NCBI GenBank assembly: GCA_022605955.1
Contig: JAKCOZ010000021.1
Location: 12,010,501 to 12,074,500, forward strand
From: Rallus limicola
Lineage: Eukaryota; Chordata; Aves; Gruiformes; Rallidae
Length of the DNA stretch: 64,000 nt
Reading direction: 5' to 3'
Shown here piece by piece: positions 47,603 to 59,249 of the stretch (the first letter of the stretch is position 1; each line of letters starts with the position of its first letter). The translations under genes were made by a program, and so were the position numbers. Under the pieces are notes generated by a model. The model was not told where the DNA came from and did no database searches. It was given only the letters and a program-made list of their open reading frames with translations.

Positions 47603-50600
47603 GTGGGAAAAGATGGGGTTTTTCATCTCTATTTTTAGCTTTTTTCATATAAGCAAATACACAAGCAGAACTGGTGGGTTATGAGAGGACACTGCACCTG
47701 AAGCAGAGGCATGAAAGGCTCCAGGACCATGGGCTTCACTGTGGAGAATGCAACTACTTGTCCCTGCTGATGGAGCAGCCTGCACTGGCATGGGAACAAT
47801 CCCATGGATGGGTTTTGCAGCAACAACCATGGATTGCAAACAGTCCTGTGAATCAGGGAGATGTTTGATGTTTTTGCAGTCAGAAGGAACAGGAGGGATT
47901 AGTGAAGCATCTCACATTGATTAATGGAGATGCTCTGAACCCTGGAGTTTGGGCTAGGCTGTAAAAGCCTGTGCTGGCACTGTGTCTGCCTGCTGCTGTA
48001 GGCAGGCAGGGATGCCTTGAGTAATGAGATAAAGGCTGGAGAAGACTTATCCCTCTCCAATCTGTCCTGCTGGTCCCCTCACTGTGATCTGTGCCACCGT
48101 GGCTGCACATTCAGGGTCACGCATGTGGTGCCCCAGCGTGAGCCGTGCCCCACAGCCGGCTCAGGCACTCCTCCATCCCTGCCCTCCTGCTGCGATCACA
48201 GACCCAGCAGAGGTGAAGTGTTCACCCCGTGAGGGGCTGGTGGTGTATGGTTTCGGCAGCACTGCAGCTGCCAGCTGGCCACGAACAGCACAAACGCTGC
48301 CCAGGACACACAATCACTGCCCAAGTGGGTTAGGAGGCAGTCTCCATCATCAGGGTTCACATGGGGCTGGGGTCAGGATAAAAATCCAGCAGAAATCAGT
48401 AACTGAACCTTCATAAATAATGCTCTGGCCAATGCACTCGGGCTATTTTGCTTCAGGTTTGCTCCAAAGATTCCTGTAAAGCCCAGGGCATGGCAGTTTG
48501 CAGCACAGATTCCAGCTGTTGAAGGAGACACTGGCCTCCTCCTGTCTCCTGTGCTCCCACCACCCAGATGCCCAGCACATGTAGCTGTAGGTGCAAGCTA
48601 TACAGTTTGCCTTATACCATGTCCATCATCTTCTCAATGCATGCAACAGGAGTGAGGGACCTACCTGCTAGACCCAAAAGCCAGATTAGCAAGACTGTCA
48701 TTTACTGTTGATTTTGGGAGCCTGTGCTCAATTTTGCCTCCTTCCTGGTGTGACTGTGCTGCACTGGCATGGGGAAGGCAGGTTCTTGTGTGTAGAAATG
48801 GCCCAGCAGGTGCAGTGAAGGGGAGTGAGGTAAATTGAATCTTGGCTTTCTGCTCCATCCCAGGTTTTACCAATGAATGACAGGCAAAGTTCAGGTGATA
48901 AAAATTTCACCTTTTTCACTACTTCTCATTAAAATGGTGAAATTTACTTTAAGAAACACTCCTCATCCCTGTGATGCCTGAGATATCAGGGACAAGGGGT
49001 TTGATACTTCTTCCACTTTGATGAAGAAAGGCTGAATTCTTTGGAAAAACCCATCCCAATGCGATGTCCCCATGTTCTGGCCAAGAAGGCTGCAGCCAGG
49101 AATTCATCCCCTGCTTCCCACAGCCTGGGAGGTCACCTCTTCAGCGTGAGATTTGATTTTTCTGCATCCCTTTCCTCCATGGTTCGGCTTGGTTCAAAAA
49201 GGAATTCAACATTTCCAAGGAGCTGGTCCCAATTAGCTGACTGAAATCCTCAGACTTCAGGACTGATCTCAGTTGGGTTACAGCTCAGCGGGATGTTTTA
49301 CTCCAGGGAGATTACAGATAAATACTCATGAGTTCAGCTTGGGTTTTCTCATATCACACCAGGTGGAGATCAAGTCTTCATGCCTCTAAGTCAGAAGGAA
49401 GATCTCTTTTCATGATGCATGAAGAGGAACCAAGCTCTGGATGTCTTGGACCTCTACAGGGCCCTTGAAATGCAAAAAAGCCACCAAAAGCCTCACTTTC
49501 CTTCCTATCAGAGTGGTGTTTGGGGCAGGATGGGGAGAAACGAATGGCTTTCAGCAGAGCTGGAAATGAGCCTTTCTGCCAGCTCACAAGGGGGCCTTTT
49601 ACTAGAGCAAGAGCTTGTGCCCTACCTGGGAAAACAGCTTTGTTTGAACAGGGCCTTGGCCTAGTTTTGTTTTACCCTAAAAAAGAGTTAAAAAAAAAGA
49701 GGAGGCTCCTGCTATGGAAAGGCACACCGATCTCCTCCATGCCTGGGGATGCTCAGCAGATCCCATCCCTCAGCTCAGGTCAAAGCCCTGCTCAGCCCTC
49801 TGTGGGCTCACCTCACCGCCTGAAGCCCTGACACATGAGTGATGGGCCATGCCCGAAGCCAACAGTCAGGAGAAACAAACAAGACAGAGGAATCCTGCAC
49901 GTCCCATTGTGGCTTATCCTGGAGCAGGCTGCTCTGTATGTCAGTCTTAAAAGCATCGGTGGGCATCTCTGCCAAAAGAGTGCTGTGAACCCAGTGATTT
50001 ATCTCTCTTTTTCCCCTTTCCCAACGCTCATTAAAATAAGAATTTGCCTTCACTGCTGCTGTACCCAGCCCAATGCATGTGCTTCTTGGCTCCCAGCAAG
50101 GCCCTCGCTGCAGATACCGTGTGCTTTGGCAGCTGGACCAGTCTGGGCTGCAGGATATTACGCCTGGCAGGGAAACAAGCCCCTTCCAGTTCCTGGAATT
50201 TGGATTGTCTTGCAGAGTGCTGATTAAGCAGCACTTTCAAGCTGCACCCAAGACAAAACCCTTGCCTTGCCTCCGCGCAGAGGCTTGCCACAGCTTGGCT
50301 GCTGCGTGGCAGTGGGGACCCTCAGTGGGTTCATTCTCTCTCCAAGCCCCAGAGAAATGAAAACTCAAAAAAAACCCTATTAAATGCAAAGCTTTGCAGT
50401 TCCCAGTGCTGGACAAGCATTCCCTGCTCAGAGCTCCGTCTTCTGTGAAGTCAGTCATTAAGAAAAATCATATTTCTCTGCCCATAACACAGCCCTACTG
50501 CCCTCACTGTGCACTTGGTGGCAGCTGCTCCTCCCAGTCTGCCCAGGCCACATCCCCAGTTTGCCCAGGTGAGATCGCTGCTGCGTGTCCTCGTCTGCCT

Positions 50601-52462
50601 CTCTAATCCACTGGGAATGAAACTGCCTTCACCACCCTTACTAATGAGAGGTTTGATAACTGGGGTTGAGTGGAGGGAGGCAGCCCCAGCATGTGGCCCC
50701 GGTGTGATACGAAGGGCTGTCCTGCCATCAGCAGGAACATCAATATGTTCGGGTGAACGTAAAATAGGGGTGTCAGCAAACTGGGGATGGTGCTTTGCCC
50801 AGCACCTGTGGAGAGGTGGCTGGTATTTGGGGTGGTCTGGTGTCGGGAAGGTGATGCTGAGCTGGTTAGACCCTCTACAATGAGCAGCATGGAAAGCCAG
50901 TGGGCTCTGGGAGCCCCCCTGCCAGCCCAGGCACCCACAGCACAGCCCCCAGCAGCGTGCCCAGCCCTGCCAGCCCTCGGGTGCTGCTGATCTCCAAACT
51001 GAAGGGTCCCCTTCTGTGGTGCCACAATGGGGCCAGAGATGCCTCGGCAGTATTTTCCCTGTCTCCTTGCTGGCACAATCCTCATCCCACCCACTGGGAG
51101 GGGAGTGGGTGGAAATATTCCTCTGGCACATGTCTCCAGCTGCTCCCCAGGGTCTGCAGCATCTTGAGCTGGAGAGTGGATGCCAGGAAAAATATACACA
51201 GGGGACTACTCTGGCAGAGGCTCACAGCAGGGTGAAGCATACTGATACAGCCCAGAAGCTCAGCACCTCGGTGTTCTTCCTGCTGTACCCTCAGGTTTGA
51301 CCCTTCCCGAGTTCCTGGTCAGCTTCGGTTGCACTGCAGGTCCCAGGGGCAGTAGGTGAAGCCAGCTGGGCACTGGGATGTGCCGGCAGTCCCAGCACAG
51401 GGCAGGAGCTGTGTGTCCTGGATCCTTGATTCTTATCCCAGTGAGGGTGAGAAGCAGCAGTGGGCTGTTACTGTGGGACTGCCTTTTCCCCCCTCCTCCC
51501 CAACAGCCTCCTTGTCTCCGTGCTTGAGCACCAGCTTACCCCAGGCACAGTCTGGTCTCAGCTCCATGCCTCCTGCCAGCTCAGAAGAAGGAGTTTGGCT
51601 TTGGTGCTCCCTGTCATGCAACAGAAGAGCCAAATCCTGGCCCCTGACCCACCTGTGCCCTGGCAAACCCAGACATGGCAAGATGCAGGGCGAGCACCTT
51701 GCATACCTGGAGCACCATAGCATGGAATGGCGATGGCAGCGAGCCCTGCTGTGGCTCACAGGCAGCTGCTTCCCCTGGCTCCAAGAGCAGCTGGAGTAAG
51801 AGATGTGACTGGCATTGCAAGCTGTGCCTTCAGCCTGCCAGGCTCCCGTTTTTGTGACCTGCAGGAATTCGGCTGGCCCCAGGCACTGTGACTGCCAGGA
51901 TGTTACAGGGAAACATGCTTGATGCTGTAGGATTGTCTACAGCTCTCAGACTTGTGCAGCCCCTTCCTCTCCCTGGGGACAGACCCTTGGGGAGCACAGC
52001 CTGCAGAGAGGGGCCTCTTTTCCCCTGAGATGCCCCTGACCAGCCACCACCAGTCTGGGTCAGTGGTGGGGATGTGGGCAGAGACCCACTGACTGCAGCA
52101 AACCCTAGTCCTTAGGGAACCTACCCAGTAAGGGTCCTCATTCCTAACGGGGAGAGCTGCTGGCCCAGGGAAATGTGTGGCTACCAGCTCCTCTCCCAGC
52201 CATGGGACATCAGTGCCACCCGCTCAGCTCGCACCAAACCCCTCCATGTCCCTCACCAACCTGGATTCTCTTCCCTATCCGCAGCCACCAGACGTGCCCC
52301 AGCTGAGGGGTGCAAACAGTAGGAGAGACGATTCTGGGCATCTCTCCCCATAGGTAGCTCGCAATAAAAACCCCAGGCTCTGCTCGCTTCCCCCCCGCCG
52401 GCACCGTGCAGGGCTCCGCGTGCCTGCGTGCGCGCCTGTGCACGCGGATGCATCCACCAGCC

Positions 52463-52468
52463 TATAAA
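52463..52468 (+). promoter_or_regulatory. R3HDML: TATA box, probable R3HDML promoter
   Basis: TATAAA in the context cctataaatc, about 210 bp before a consensus splice donor (aag|gtacgta at 52,674). It predicts a transcription start near 52,490-52,498. A TATA-driven start fits a gene with restricted expression. Confidence 0.5.
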
Positions 52469-52494
52469 TCTCCTAGCAGGGCTCTCTCCAAACT

Positions 52495-52673
52495 TCGGGA
52501 CATTCCCTAGGGGAAGAGTTAAGATGCAGATTTTGCGTCAGATGCTGCGGCGGGCTCTCCGGCAGCACTAGGCTCAACCTCCACCCCGCAGCTGCCCCAG
52601 CAGGTTGTTTGCAAAGGTCAATCCCACCGGCCCGTCACCGCCGAGCTCAGCTGCTCTTGGCTCAGTCCTCAAG
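52495..52673 (+). other. R3HDML: R3HDML untranslated exon 1 (inferred)
   Basis: Bounded by the TATA-predicted start and a strong donor gtacgta. The matching acceptor is ttctctcctag at 53,286-53,296, which puts 99 nt of 5'UTR before the ATG at 53,396. It contains a complete uORF (52,524-52,571). No transcript evidence is available here. Confidence 0.45.
52524..52571 (+). other. Upstream ORF in the inferred R3HDML 5'UTR
   Basis: ATG to TAG, 15 codons, peptide MQILRQMLRRALRQH, arginine-rich with an internal ATG. If the exon is real, this uORF would precede and could dampen R3HDML translation. Confidence 0.35.
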
Positions 52674-52765
52674 GTACGTAGTCGGGGGAACATCCTCCCT
52701 GCTGCTGCGGGGAAGCGCTGGCAGGGATGTTGGGAGCTGTGCCGGCTGATGAGGAGATATTTCAG

Positions 52766-52812
52766 CACTTTCCTTTCCTTTCCTTTTATTTTTTTCTTTT
52801 TTTTAAAAAAAC
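52766..52812 (+). repeat. Pyrimidine-rich (TTTCC)n / T tract
   Basis: tttcctttcctttcctttt followed by T-rich sequence and an A run, in the first R3HDML intron. Confidence 0.75.
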
Positions 52813-53296
52813 GAAATTATTCTGCTTTTGCAGTGGTTTGTTTTTCTTTCCCTGAGATTAAAGAGTCGTTAGGATTTCTCGCTGATGCTTTTAAACTTCA
52901 CCGTGCGCTGCTTTATCTGTATGACATTGCCTTTTGGGCTGGGGATCTACTCAACACACCACACGCCTGAGGAGTTACAAGGCAGGCGGCTGCAGCGAGT
53001 ATCTCGGCATGCTCCTAAGGAGCCCCTGCCTGGCAGGTACGTGTGACAAGTGACAACACAGGGGAGACTTTGTACCTTTTGTTCTTCTTCTTTTTTAAAG
53101 AAACAAGAAAAACAATTCCCCAGGCATCTCCCTGCCTGTCCTGGGGAAGTCGCTGTGATAAATCAGGTTACCCAAGAGACTGATTTTAAAGATGTATCTT
53201 GAGAAGGAAACAAATTTCTTTCCATCTGATTTTGGGAAGTGTTGTTTGCATGTGAACTGCAAATCTGAGCAGTGCCTGTGTTGTTTTCTCTCCTAG

Positions 53297-53656
53297 ATCC
53301 GCAGGCTGGCAGTGGGGACCAGTGATCCACCTTGTTCTTGCTTAACTCCGTAGGGGAGTGGGAAGCCGCTGGCTGATCCCGCCGGCCGGGCGAGCATGAC
53401 TGTGCTCCACTTGCACCTGTACCTCACTGCCCTGGGCTTCTGGGCGACGCAGCAGTCCAGCTCCTTCCTGCTACCCAATGCCACCGAGCTCCTGTCTCCC
53501 TCTGGGGACAGAGCCATGGGCCTGATGTGGGGTGTGGGGGTACCCCGGAGCCGCCGGAAGCGATACCTCTCCCCCCGTGACATGAGCATCATTTTGGACT
53601 ACCACAACCAAGTGCGGGCACAAGTTTCTCCCCCTGCTGCCAACATGGAGTATATG
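53297..53656 (+). CDS. R3HDML: R3HDML exon 2 (first coding; CDS from 53396)
   Basis: Acceptor ctctcctag at 53,296, donor atg|gtgagt. Encodes residues 1-87 with the signal peptide, furin site and the first CAP motif. Phase 0 exit. Confidence 0.88.
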
Positions 53657-56600
53657 GTGAGTCGGGTCCTGGCAGGGTGATTTTGGCTCCACGGCTCTGG
53701 GCTGCTGTGGTGGGGTTGAGGGGTTCACCCATGATATGGGCATCCAACACAGGGATCCTGGATTTGGAGGGGAACTCCTGTCTAGGGGCACATTTCATGT
53801 TCCTGGAGCAGGGCAGACACATGCAGCATCAGTGAAGGGGACACACAGTCCCAACAGGGAGATGTTTCCACCCAAGGGCAGATTTAGAAACCCTGGTCCC
53901 ATGTCTGGGACATCTGGGGGCTTGCTGGCTGTGGGATGGCAGGATCCATCCAGCCAAGCTGCAGAGAGAGTGGTAGTGGCGGGGAGGTGATGAAAAGCTC
54001 AGGTCGCAACCCAAAACCAAGGTGGGAGTCTCCCAGCCTGGAGGGATGGTCCTGTCCCAAGCTCCAAGACCCCTCATGAGCTGGTGTGTGAGTGTGGCCA
54101 AGGATGCCAGCCCCAGGAAAAGGCACCCCCTCCTCCACTCAGGAGGTGGAGAGGAGCTGTGCAGCCACACCAGGTCAGGCAGCTCTGGATGAGGGTCACC
54201 CTGGAAAGAGCGTTCCCAAGGTTGTCTCCATCCTGCTTGGGGCTCCTAAGCTCTAAGGGGAGGAGAAATGGGAAGCCACCAAGAAGAGGGATTTCAGTCA
54301 GCACAGGGTGGGACCCTTGGGGCAGGAGGTGCCATGTTCTGCCCTGCTCCCAGGGAGGGAACTGGAGCTCCCATGCAGTGGCTGGGTGATCCCTGGATGC
54401 TGGTTTGGGAGACACAGGTGGCAGCCTAGCTTGCTGGGTACCAGAGCAGGTCAGATGTGCCTGGAAGCATCCTGCACAGTTTAATTCCTGCCTTCCAAAA
54501 TAACTCTCCCAGACATCTTCCCTAAGCAGTTCAGGATGGGCGAGGAACCTTTAAATAATGTATGAAGGAACCAGCTGTCCTCACCGGTTGTCTCCAGCCA
54601 GGGCTGCAGTAGAGGATCAGGGGTGGCTGTGAGCTGCAGCAGCAGCACAGAGATGCAGGGTTTCACCCCTGAGCTCAGCTCCTGCAGAAGGAGCTCATTT
54701 CTAAGGGGAATCACACACACAGGGCTTGCACTGCTCCAGGGCATCCGTGCTCTACCAGGGCAGAGGGCACCCCCCATGCCCAGGAGCTGTGATGGGCAGC
54801 TGGGGTGGTTCATCACTCCTGCTTTCCCTGGGCTTTCTCAGCCTCATGTGTGAGTCAGGTTTTTTTGGACACCCATGGGTGCTCAGAAACCTCCCCTGAG
54901 CATAAGGGAGTGGGTTTCTCCTCTTCCCTCCTCTGGGAACCCAAAATCCCTTCCTGCCCTTTTCCTTTCTCCTGGCCAGGTGTGGGACGAGCAGCTGGCC
55001 AGGGCAGCAGAGGCGTGGGCTGCGCGCTGCCTGTGGGACCACGGCCCCCCCCAGCTGATGAAGTATGTGGGGCAGAACCTCTCCATCCACTCGGGCAGGT
55101 GAGTGCCCCAGGGGTGGAGCAGGTTCCTGGAGAATCCCTTGCACTCCACAATGCTGGAGGAGGATGAGCAGCAGCAGTAGCCCCTCTGTCAAGGAGCAGA
55201 GAGGTTTTCAGCTGGGGTTGCAGAGACTGAGATGCAACCAAGAGGCACATCAAGGCCCCAGGGTGGAGGAGGAGGAGGTGCGAATTCTTATAGCAGGGTA
55301 AATGTGGAAAAACATTTAGGGACGATGGCATTAATCCTCTCTCTGCTGGGCACACAGAAAGGAGGGACATGGTTCTGGATGCCCACCAGGCAGCTGAGCA
55401 CTCAGGTGCCTCCAGCGAGGACCAGGTCTTCTATCCTTGGGCACAAGTGAGCTTGGCACAAGGACATTACTGCCCCTGCTCCATCCTGCTCCTCTCCCTT
55501 CATTCCCTCTACATGAAGCCTTCCTCCTCATCTTCTCCCTCACCCACAACCTCCAAAGTGGAGGGAATTGGCCTCATGCACAGCACCGTTTGCAGGTACC
55601 GCTCCATCGTGGACATGGTGAAATCGTGGCACCAGGAGAAGCAGCACTACTCCTTCCCCCACCCCCGTGAGTGCAACCCCCGCTGCCCCTCCAAATGCAG
55701 GAGCTCTGTCTGCAGCCACTACACACAGGTGAGCACTACAGCCCTCCACAGCTCCCCCCACCCTCCCTGGCCCTGGACCTGGCTGCAAACTGGGGGGCAG
55801 CTCCGTGTGCCTCAGGCTGCTGCAGGACCCTGTGCAGTGAGCAGCCCTTCCAACAGCAGCTGGCATCTGGGATGGAATCTGCTTCAATTCAGGCAGCAGG
55901 GCTGGGAGCAGACAGCAGTGCCCTCCCACCCTCGACACCCATGGGAACTGGGCTGCTTGTATGGGGGTCCCAGGGGTTCACAGCCCACTAAGTGGAGCTG
56001 GGATTTTCTGGCCAATTGGCTGGGAGGTTTGGGGTGTTTAAAGCTTTTTTCCTTCTTTGGCCTTTTCCCCCTTATTACCCCACTGGTACCTCAAAGGTGG
56101 TGAAGAGAGGAAAAAATCCCACCCCCTTCTGCTTTTGCCAAGCATGAATCCTCTTGTGATGGACCAGCTTTATAGTGCACAGCTGTGTCCAGCTCCCCAG
56201 CAAGGCAGCTCCTTCATCCCCCTTCATGTCCTGGCACATCCACCAGCAGCCTGGCCAGCACAAGGTGGAAAACCTCTATCTGCTCCTGTGCCCAGGGGTC
56301 TGTGCCAGCCATTACCTACCTCCTCCGCATGGCTCCGGCCCAAGCATCTGCATCCCTGTGGGCTCATCCATGGGGATGCTCCAGGTCCCAAACAGGCAAG
56401 ATACATTATTTAAAGAAGAAATCAACCCCAGAGAGGCTTTAGGAGGAGCTTCTGGTTCTGTTTCACCTCCCTGTGTGCAGAGTGAGCTGCCAGCAACATT
56501 CAGGGTGAGGTTTGAGATCTAATTCAGGTAAGTTGAAGAAGTAACCCAGACTCTGCTGCTTGCTTAAGTGAGCCTGGCAAGGCAGCCCCAGGTAGCAGAC

Positions 56601-57162
56601 AGAAGAGGGACAGTGAGAAATCACCCTCTGGTGACAAAGCACTGCATGTGGTGCACACAGCATCCTGCCTGAGGAATTCGGGCAGGTGGGATGTAAGCCA
56701 CCGGTGGGACGGTGCCCTGTGCTGGGCTCCCAGGGTGACCAGATGTGGGACCAACCTGGGACGGACAATCACCAACAGTGCCTGTTCTCTGTCCTGGCAC
56801 AGATGGTGTGGGCATCCTCCAGCCGCCTGGGCTGTGCCCTTGGCACCTGTGCCAATGTGCAGGTGTGGGGCAGCACGTGGCGACACGCTGTCCTCCTCGT
56901 CTGCAACTACGCCATCAAGTAAGTGCATGGAGGGAAGCCCCCCCTGTGCTGTCCTCCCACTTCGCTGCCTGCTCTGGTGTTGGCAGCAAGGTGATGGCAA
57001 TCAGAGGTGATGCCCTCCTCTTTTTTTAGGGGCAACTGGCTGGGAGAAGCGCCGTACAAGGTGGGGAGGCCATGCTCAGCCTGCCCCCCGACCTATGGCG
57101 GGGGCTGCTCCAACAACATGTGCTTCGCCGGACTCAAATCCAACCAAGTCAGCTGGTTCTAG
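53396..57162 (+). CDS. R3HDML: R3HDML, R3H domain-containing-like CAP-superfamily secreted protein (5 coding exons)
   Basis: The coding sequence is join(53396-53656, 54980-55098, 55596-55728, 56803-56918, 57030-57162), 762 nt, 253 aa, identical in length to what I recall for human. It is a secreted CAP-superfamily (CRISP/antigen 5/PR-1) protein related to PI15 and the CRISPLD proteins. Residues 1 to about 20 form a signal peptide. RSRRKR at 51-56 is a furin-type propeptide cleavage site. The CAP domain follows, with DYHNQVR (68-74), CLWDHGP (104-110), GQNLS, HYTQMVWASS (168-177) and [11 protein letters not shown] (203-213). A cysteine-rich tail ([12 protein letters not shown] ... NNMCFAGL) ends the protein. 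Despite the name, no R3H domain is visible. Its function is poorly known; a protease-inhibitor role is inferred only from PI15. It sits upstream of HNF4A on the same strand. Confidence 0.96.
54980..55098 (+). CDS. R3HDML: R3HDML coding exon 2
   Basis: Acceptor ctcctggccag, donor cag|gtgagt. Residues 88-127 ([15 protein letters not shown] ... LSIHSGR), last arginine split. Confidence 0.94.
55596..55728 (+). CDS. R3HDML: R3HDML coding exon 3
   Basis: Acceptor ccgtttgcag, donor cag|gtgagc. Residues 127-171 ([15 protein letters not shown] ... CSHYTQ) with the CNPRCPSKC cysteine cluster. Confidence 0.94.
56803..56918 (+). CDS. R3HDML: R3HDML coding exon 4
   Basis: Acceptor cctggcacag, donor aa|gtaagt. 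Residues 172-209 ([11 protein letters not shown] ... VCNYAI), the core CAP signature. Confidence 0.94.
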
Positions 57163-57630
57163 GGCTGCAGCCCAGCAAGGAAGTCCCAGGGAATGGGGAT
57201 GAGTGAACCAGAATTATTTATAACCCTGCCCACCCCCCTGCAGCCTGGCTGTCTCACCTGCTTCATCCCTAGTGCCATGTAGGAGGCTGCTTTTTGAACA
57301 CACCTCTCCAGCAGTGCTTGCGTCATCCAGATACTTCCCAACTTTGGGGCAAATAGGAATGGTTCAGATCCCTCTTACTGAAATAGGGACAGTTCAGGGA
57401 TGCTTAGAGGGAGCAAGGCTGGCTGGCATGGTGCCTGTTCCACAGGCATGGAGGGGCTTTCCCCACTGCCCTCCACCTGTGCCAAGGCAGAGGCTGGTGT
57501 AAGTGAATACCAAGAGATTCCCTCGTGGCGAGTGGCTGGAGGAGAAGTGGGGAGCTCTAAGTGTGCTCCCATTCTTTGACAGGCCACAGAGCCCCGAGCT
57601 CCAACCCCCCCCAATAAAGCAGCCTGGAGA
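57030..57630 (+). CDS. R3HDML: R3HDML terminal exon (CDS 57030-57162, then 3'UTR)
   Basis: Separated from the previous exon by a 111-bp intron; acceptor cctctttttttag. Residues 210-253 ending NQVSWF and TAG at 57160-57162. The 3'UTR reaches the AATAAA at 57613. Confidence 0.9.
57613..57618 (+). terminator. R3HDML: Poly(A) signal of R3HDML
   Basis: Canonical AATAAA in ccaataaagcagcc, about 450 nt after the stop codon. Confidence 0.75.
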
Positions 57631-58900
57631 CCCCCATACTTGTGTCCGTTCTCCCTCACTCGCAGCCTGGAGCCTTGGGGTAACCCTGAGCTGGGTGCCT
57701 TTGCTTTGGTTTTGGGGGCAAACAGCGAAGGGGAGCAGAAGCCCTCAGCATGGGCCACTCTGCAGGAGATACCCGGGTGCTTTGCTCCATCGTGTGGGAG
57801 AAGCCAGCACTGCTGGGACACCTGGTGATGATGATGCTGGAGGGCCATGAGCTTCCTGTCCCACCCAGGCTGCCCCACGCCACTCCACTGCTCTGCCTCA
57901 CCCCAATGCTTCTGAGCACCCCGTTATCCACAGCCCCTCCCTCTCTAAGACCTCTCAGCACTCAGCAAACTCAGGGGGCCCCAAATTTCCAGGCCTTGGG
58001 TCTGAGCCCTCAGCTCTGGATTTCCATGCCAAAGCCCAGCACATCCTGGCAGACTCCTGCCTGCTCACCCTCAATCCTGCTGCACGCTCCCTTGGGATGT
58101 GCTTTTCCATCCAGAGGAGAAGAGGGCTGCAGGGCTTTGATAACCAGGGTGCCGGGGGTCCTAGGACTGGCAGGGACCCCTCAATGGCTCTCCCAGCCTA
58201 GTCCCTTCTGAGACACACGGGACACTCTGTGCTGATCACTTTCTCAGCCCCCAGCTCTGGATTCCTCATATATTTGATGTCATCTCAACATCTCGCACCC
58301 CCAGAGCTCTTGACACAGTCACCAGTGACACAGGGCTCTGCCCCAAGGTTGGGTACCCTGTCTGCATGCCATGGACCAGGAGGTCCCCAGAACTCCTCCT
58401 AGGTGCTGCAGTCCAGGAGAGAGCACAGATATTTGAGTGGCTGTGGCACCTCATGGGCTCCCTCAGTTTGGAGAGCAGAGGGAGACAGCAAGGAGCTGCA
58501 AATGCCCTGTGCCCTGCATCCCATGACCACATCCCCACTACTCCCCATCCCCAAGTGACCCCTCTGGTTTTGCTGTGAGGGGACAAATCCTGACCCACAG
58601 CTGGGGCGTTTCACCCCTTGTGCCCCAGCCAGGCTCTGCTCTGCCCATGCCAGTGTGTACCAGCCCCACAGAGCACCCCCTGGCCCCCTATGGGGTGCCT
58701 GCCCTTGGCTGTAGGCAGGCTGAGCTGTTACTTTCCCATCGCAGACGGGTGACAGCACAAACACCGGCTGCACCCGGGGCACTGTGGAGCCAGAGGCGGC
58801 TGACCTGTAACCCCCCTGCAGTTGGGGATGAACCCCATCCCAGGGCTGCCCCAGCCTTGCCACCAGGTGGAAATGGGAGCCCCAAAAGTGTCCAGTAAAA
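57631..58900. other. R3HDML-HNF4A intergenic spacer
   Basis: About 1.3 kb of GC-moderate sequence with no recognisable exon or repeat. It separates the R3HDML poly(A) site from the HNF4A P2 promoter, so any distal P2 control sequence further upstream would overlap R3HDML. Confidence 0.5.
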
Positions 58901-58974
58901 GCCATGTTTGAGTTTCTAGCTTGGCAGCAGTTACTATAGCTACAGCAACGGCACCTTGCAGATTGGTTTCCATA

Positions 58975-59045
58975 AGAGCTTGGTTACTATTTAACATCTC
59001 CACCCACATTAGCCCTGATTAAGCGAATCAATAAGATAACAGGAG
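58975..59045 (+). promoter_or_regulatory. HNF4A: HNF4A P2 promoter core with HNF1, homeodomain, ONECUT and GATA motifs
   Basis: About 160-220 bp upstream of the HNF4A P2 start codon are an HNF1-type palindrome GTTACTATTTAAC (58,983-58,995), homeodomain cores acattagcc and tgattaagc (59,007-59,023), an HNF6/ONECUT-type AATCAATA (59,026-59,033) and a GATA motif AGATAA (59,034-59,039). The human P2 promoter is known to be driven by HNF1A/HNF1B, HNF6 and PDX1, and mutations of these sites cause MODY-type diabetes (literature). Site identity here is by motif and position only. Confidence 0.7.
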
Positions 59046-59115
59046 AGGCAGGTTCCCTTGCCCTGCCTCTCCGTGCTCCCTCCTACCTTCACCTAGTTCC
59101 TTAGTGAAAGACATT

Positions 59116-59131
59116 TTTATTTATTTATTTA
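59116..59131 (+). repeat. (TTTA)n tract in HNF4A P2 5' region
   Basis: ttatttatttatttag between the factor-site cluster and the start codon. It could act as a weak TATA-like region. Confidence 0.6.
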
Positions 59132-59200
59132 GATTTCTTTTTTATTCCTCCACTTCCTCTGGTTTTCACCCCAAGTCCCCATAGCAGTAGCCGGCGAGAC

Positions 59201-59249
59201 ATGGTCAATGTAAGCACCCAGCTAAGCGCTAAGATGGAGGCTCCATATG
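59201..59249 (+). CDS. HNF4A: HNF4A, first coding exon of the P2 (distal promoter) isoforms
   Basis: ATG at 59,201, donor g|gtgagt at 59,250. It encodes 16 residues, MVNVSTQLSAKMEAPY, plus the first base of the next codon (phase 1, compatible with the Asp that begins the common DTSPSEG segment in human). The human P2 exon encodes MVSVNAPLGAPVESSY, the same length with MV-V and a final Y conserved. HNF4A is a nuclear receptor controlling liver, gut, kidney and pancreatic beta-cell genes; P2 isoforms lack the N-terminal AF-1 segment of P1 products. The DNA-binding and ligand-binding exons lie outside the window. Gene order (after R3HDML) supports the call. Confidence 0.85.

Larger units (their letters stand above)
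36300..52430. other. FITM2-R3HDML intergenic region
   Basis: About 16 kb without a recognisable protein-coding exon. It holds one CR1 fragment, several short tandem repeats, a homeodomain/TCF-type AT-rich cluster at about 37,980-38,070, a CpG-richer patch at 43,640-44,110, and an isolated strong TATA sequence at 47,593. Dozens of short ORFs in all frames look like chance. Confidence 0.5.
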
